Of a stretch of DNA of 64,000 nucleotides, positions 62,599-64,000 are shown piece by piece. The stretch covers positions 456,631-520,630 of the forward strand of contig NZ_BMQJ01000003.1 of assembly GCF_014648055.1 (NCBI RefSeq). Direction: 5' to 3'. The position numbers and the translations under genes were made by a program. The number at the start of each line of letters is the position of its first letter. The first letter of the stretch is position 1. This stretch comes from Streptosporangium pseudovulgare (GTDB lineage: Bacteria > Actinomycetota > Actinomycetes > Streptosporangiales > Streptosporangiaceae). Below the pieces are notes generated by a model. The model searched no databases and was not told where the DNA came from. It saw nothing but the letters and a program-made list of their open reading frames with translations.

Positions 62599-63660
62599 TC
62601 ACGGCGTCGCGGGCCGGTCCTCGCCGGGGTCGTGCCCGGAGATCAGGGCCGCCGCCCACTCACCCTGGGGGTCGCTGTCGATCAGCAGCGCCCGGACCAG
62701 CAGGCTGAGCGGGATGGCCAGCAGCGCGCCCAGCGGACCGAGCACGAACGCCCACACCAGCAGGGACAGGAGCGTCATGGTCGTGGACAGGCCGACGGCG
62801 TCGCCGAGGAACTTGGGCTGGATCAGCGACTGCACGACGAAGTTGATCAGGATGTAGGCGAGGATCACCAGGAGCAGGGTCCTGGGTCCGCCCACGAGGA
62901 GGCCGAGCAGCGCCGGCGGTATCAGGCCGATGACGAACCCGATGTTGGGGATGTAGTTCGTGATCAGCGCCAGCACGCCCCACAGCAGTGGAAGCGGCAC
63001 GCCGAGCAGCCAGAGCGCGGTCGCGTCCAGCGCCGAGCAGATCAGCCCGAACACCGTGGAGACGACGAGGTAACGGCGGGTCTTGCGGGCGAAGCCGGTG
63101 AGGGCGCTGATGAGCAGGGGACGCCGCGCGGCTCCCTTCCGGAGCAACCGGGAGAAGGCCGGGGCGTCGAGACACATGGCCAGCAAGAGCACGACGATGA
63201 GGACCAGGCCGGAGAGGACGCTGAGAAGGCCGGCGGCGAATCCCTGGAGCAGCTGGAAGATCTTCCCGGGATCGAGCGACCGGATCGCCTGGTTCACCTG
63301 TTCGGTGCCGATGCCGAGCCGCGCCGCCAGTTGCTGGGCGTCCACGACGAGCTGTTCGAACTGGCTGCTGTAGGTGGTGGCGAGGGTGGCCAGCTGCGCG
63401 ACCGAAAGCGTCAGGATCGCGACCATGCCGAGCAACAGGAGCAGCACCAGGACCAGGGGGACCGCCACCAGCGTCCATCCGGGCGCGCCGCGCCTCTGGA
63501 GCATGCCGCGGACCGGGGAGACCGCGAGGACGAGAACCAGGGCGAGGAGCACCGGTCCGACGATCGAACCGACCTCCCGCACACCGGCCAGTGTGATCAC
63601 GGCGCTTGCGGCGCAGAGCAGCACGACGAGCGCCCTGGGGAGGAGCCTTTGGTCCGTCAT
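62599..63660 (-). CDS. AI-2E family transporter
   Basis: A 353-residue membrane protein with about seven or eight helices. LLWGVLALITNYIPNIGFVIGLIPP, given in part, and IQPKFLGDAVGLSTTMTLLSLL are the family signatures. The family exports varied solutes, and autoinducer-2 export is shown only for some members, so the substrate is open. The C-terminus is short and acidic. Confidence 0.9.
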   Translation of the reverse strand: MTDQRLLPRALVVLLCAASAVITLAGVREVGSIVGPVLLALVLVLAVSPVRGMLQRRGAPGWTLVAVPLVLVLLLLLGMVAILTLSVAQLATLATTYSSQFEQLVVDAQQLAARLGIGTEQVNQAIRSLDPGKIFQLLQGFAAGLLSVLSGLVLIVVLLLAMCLDAPAFSRLLRKGAARRPLLISALTGFARKTRRYLVVSTVFGLICSALDATALWLLGVPLPLLWGVLALITNYIPNIGFVIGLIPPALLGLLVGGPRTLLLVILAYILINFVVQSLIQPKFLGDAVGLSTTMTLLSLLVWAFVLGPLGALLAIPLSLLVRALLIDSDPQGEWAAALISGHDPGEDRPATP

Positions 63661-63840
63661 ACCGCCACCACTACCCGCAGAAGAGGAAGGTTTCCGCGGG
63701 GGAGGAGGTTGATTTGACGGAAGGGGCGACCCTACATAGAGTTCACAAGCCCGAGAGCGCCGGTGGAGATCACCAAGAGCTCGGGACCTCCCCTGATGAT
63801 CCTCCTCCCGCTGGGATCTTTGTGTCCTGGTGGGATTCGG

Positions 63841-63870
63841 TTGGACAACGACCGGATGTTGGAGTAAGTT
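63841..63870 (+). promoter_or_regulatory. Strong rightward promoter, upstream copy
   Basis: TTGGAC (63841-63846), 18-base spacer, TAAGTT (63865-63870). It is one of two promoter-like pairs in the otherwise gene-free 63661-64000 stretch. Confidence 0.6.
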
Positions 63871-63952
63871 AGAGGGGTTGCCCTGGAAACGGGGCGGTCG
63901 AGATCCGCTGCGGATCCGGCGGGTGCGGGTCGGCTGACGCGAAAGCGACAGT

Positions 63953-63982
63953 TTGACACAAACCAGGCGGAACTGCTAAGAT
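63953..63982 (+). promoter_or_regulatory. Strong rightward promoter at the window edge
   Basis: TTGACA (63953-63958), 18-base spacer, TAAGAT (63977-63982): the closest match to the sigma-70-type consensus in the window. With the copy 112 bases upstream and no start codon or ribosome site before the edge, it may drive an rRNA operon or other highly expressed unit to the right (inference). Confidence 0.7.
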
Positions 63983-64000
63983 TGAGACGCGAAACGAATG

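Overview
The window is about 72% G+C by eye, with strong G/C bias at codon position 3, many GTG and TTG starts and 4-bp ATGA/GTGA gene overlaps. Gene order and protein types (KhpA, DUF2469, DUF5709, tandem signal peptidases, an rpsB-tsf-pyrH-frr-cdsA-rlmN block) indicate a filamentous actinomycete chromosome. Streptosporangiaceae is my best guess, made from protein flavour only. No tRNA gene, CRISPR array, insertion sequence or prophage was seen.

Layout. (1) 1-9496, plus strand, is the conserved translation/secretion/transformation block: rpsP (5' end outside the window), khpA, rimM, trmD, rplS, two lepB genes, rnhB, DUF2469, yraN, comM, dprA. (2) 9497-12603 interrupts it: a decayed NAD(P)-binding gene, an M23 peptidase, and an MFS exporter with a divergent ArsR regulator sharing three spaced operator-like palindromes. 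(3) 12604-19551 is the second housekeeping block: a structured rpsB leader, rpsB, tsf, pyrH, a perfect 79-bp tandem repeat, frr, cdsA, a convergent SUFU-domain gene and rlmN. (4) 19552-33660 holds an ATPase-gene remnant, an ABC-2-like transporter pair, and then a probable polyamine/guanidino-compound utilisation island: PucR regulator, agmatinase-family ureohydrolase, NCS1 permease, Lrp regulator, aminobutyraldehyde-type dehydrogenase, a PotABCD-type ABC importer and an FAD-dependent amine oxidase. The dehydrogenase and oxidase genes share a 17-bp upstream element. (5) 33747-43834 is a mixed accessory region: GNAT, NTF2-like/TetR pair, Cys-nucleophile alpha/beta hydrolase, DUF5709, a LacI/MFS pair around two operators 21 bp apart, a second MFS gene, a DUF4143 ATPase behind a 4 x 23-bp repeat, and an acyl-ACP desaturase. 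(6) 43835-54692 is mostly membrane and envelope genes: DUF998, GT4 glycosyltransferase, DMT transporter, DedA, a two-component system, a TspO pseudogene, a membrane-protein frame that has no stop before it runs antisense through its neighbour, VC0807-family, LysE-type exporter and a VapBC module. (7) 54730-63660 has an AsnC-type regulator divergent from a nitroreductase, two secreted GH18 chitinases (the first behind an elaborate leader with a palindrome, short upstream ORF, hairpin and 18-bp repeats), a GT-C-like membrane glycosyltransferase, a PhzF-family protein and an AI-2E-family transporter. (8) The right edge carries two strong rightward promoters, possibly driving an rRNA operon outside the window.

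How the genes work together: blocks 1 and 3 supply ribosome assembly, rRNA/tRNA modification, phospholipid and UMP synthesis and protein export. The island at 21-34 kb could import putrescine-like amines or guanidino compounds and oxidise them towards GABA. The chitinases would release chitooligosaccharides. I found no single locus that I would call a wholly new system. The most interesting unexplained signals are regulatory or repetitive: the chitinase leader, the rpsB leader, the 79-bp repeat, the shared island element and the abundance of the palindrome CCGTACGG.
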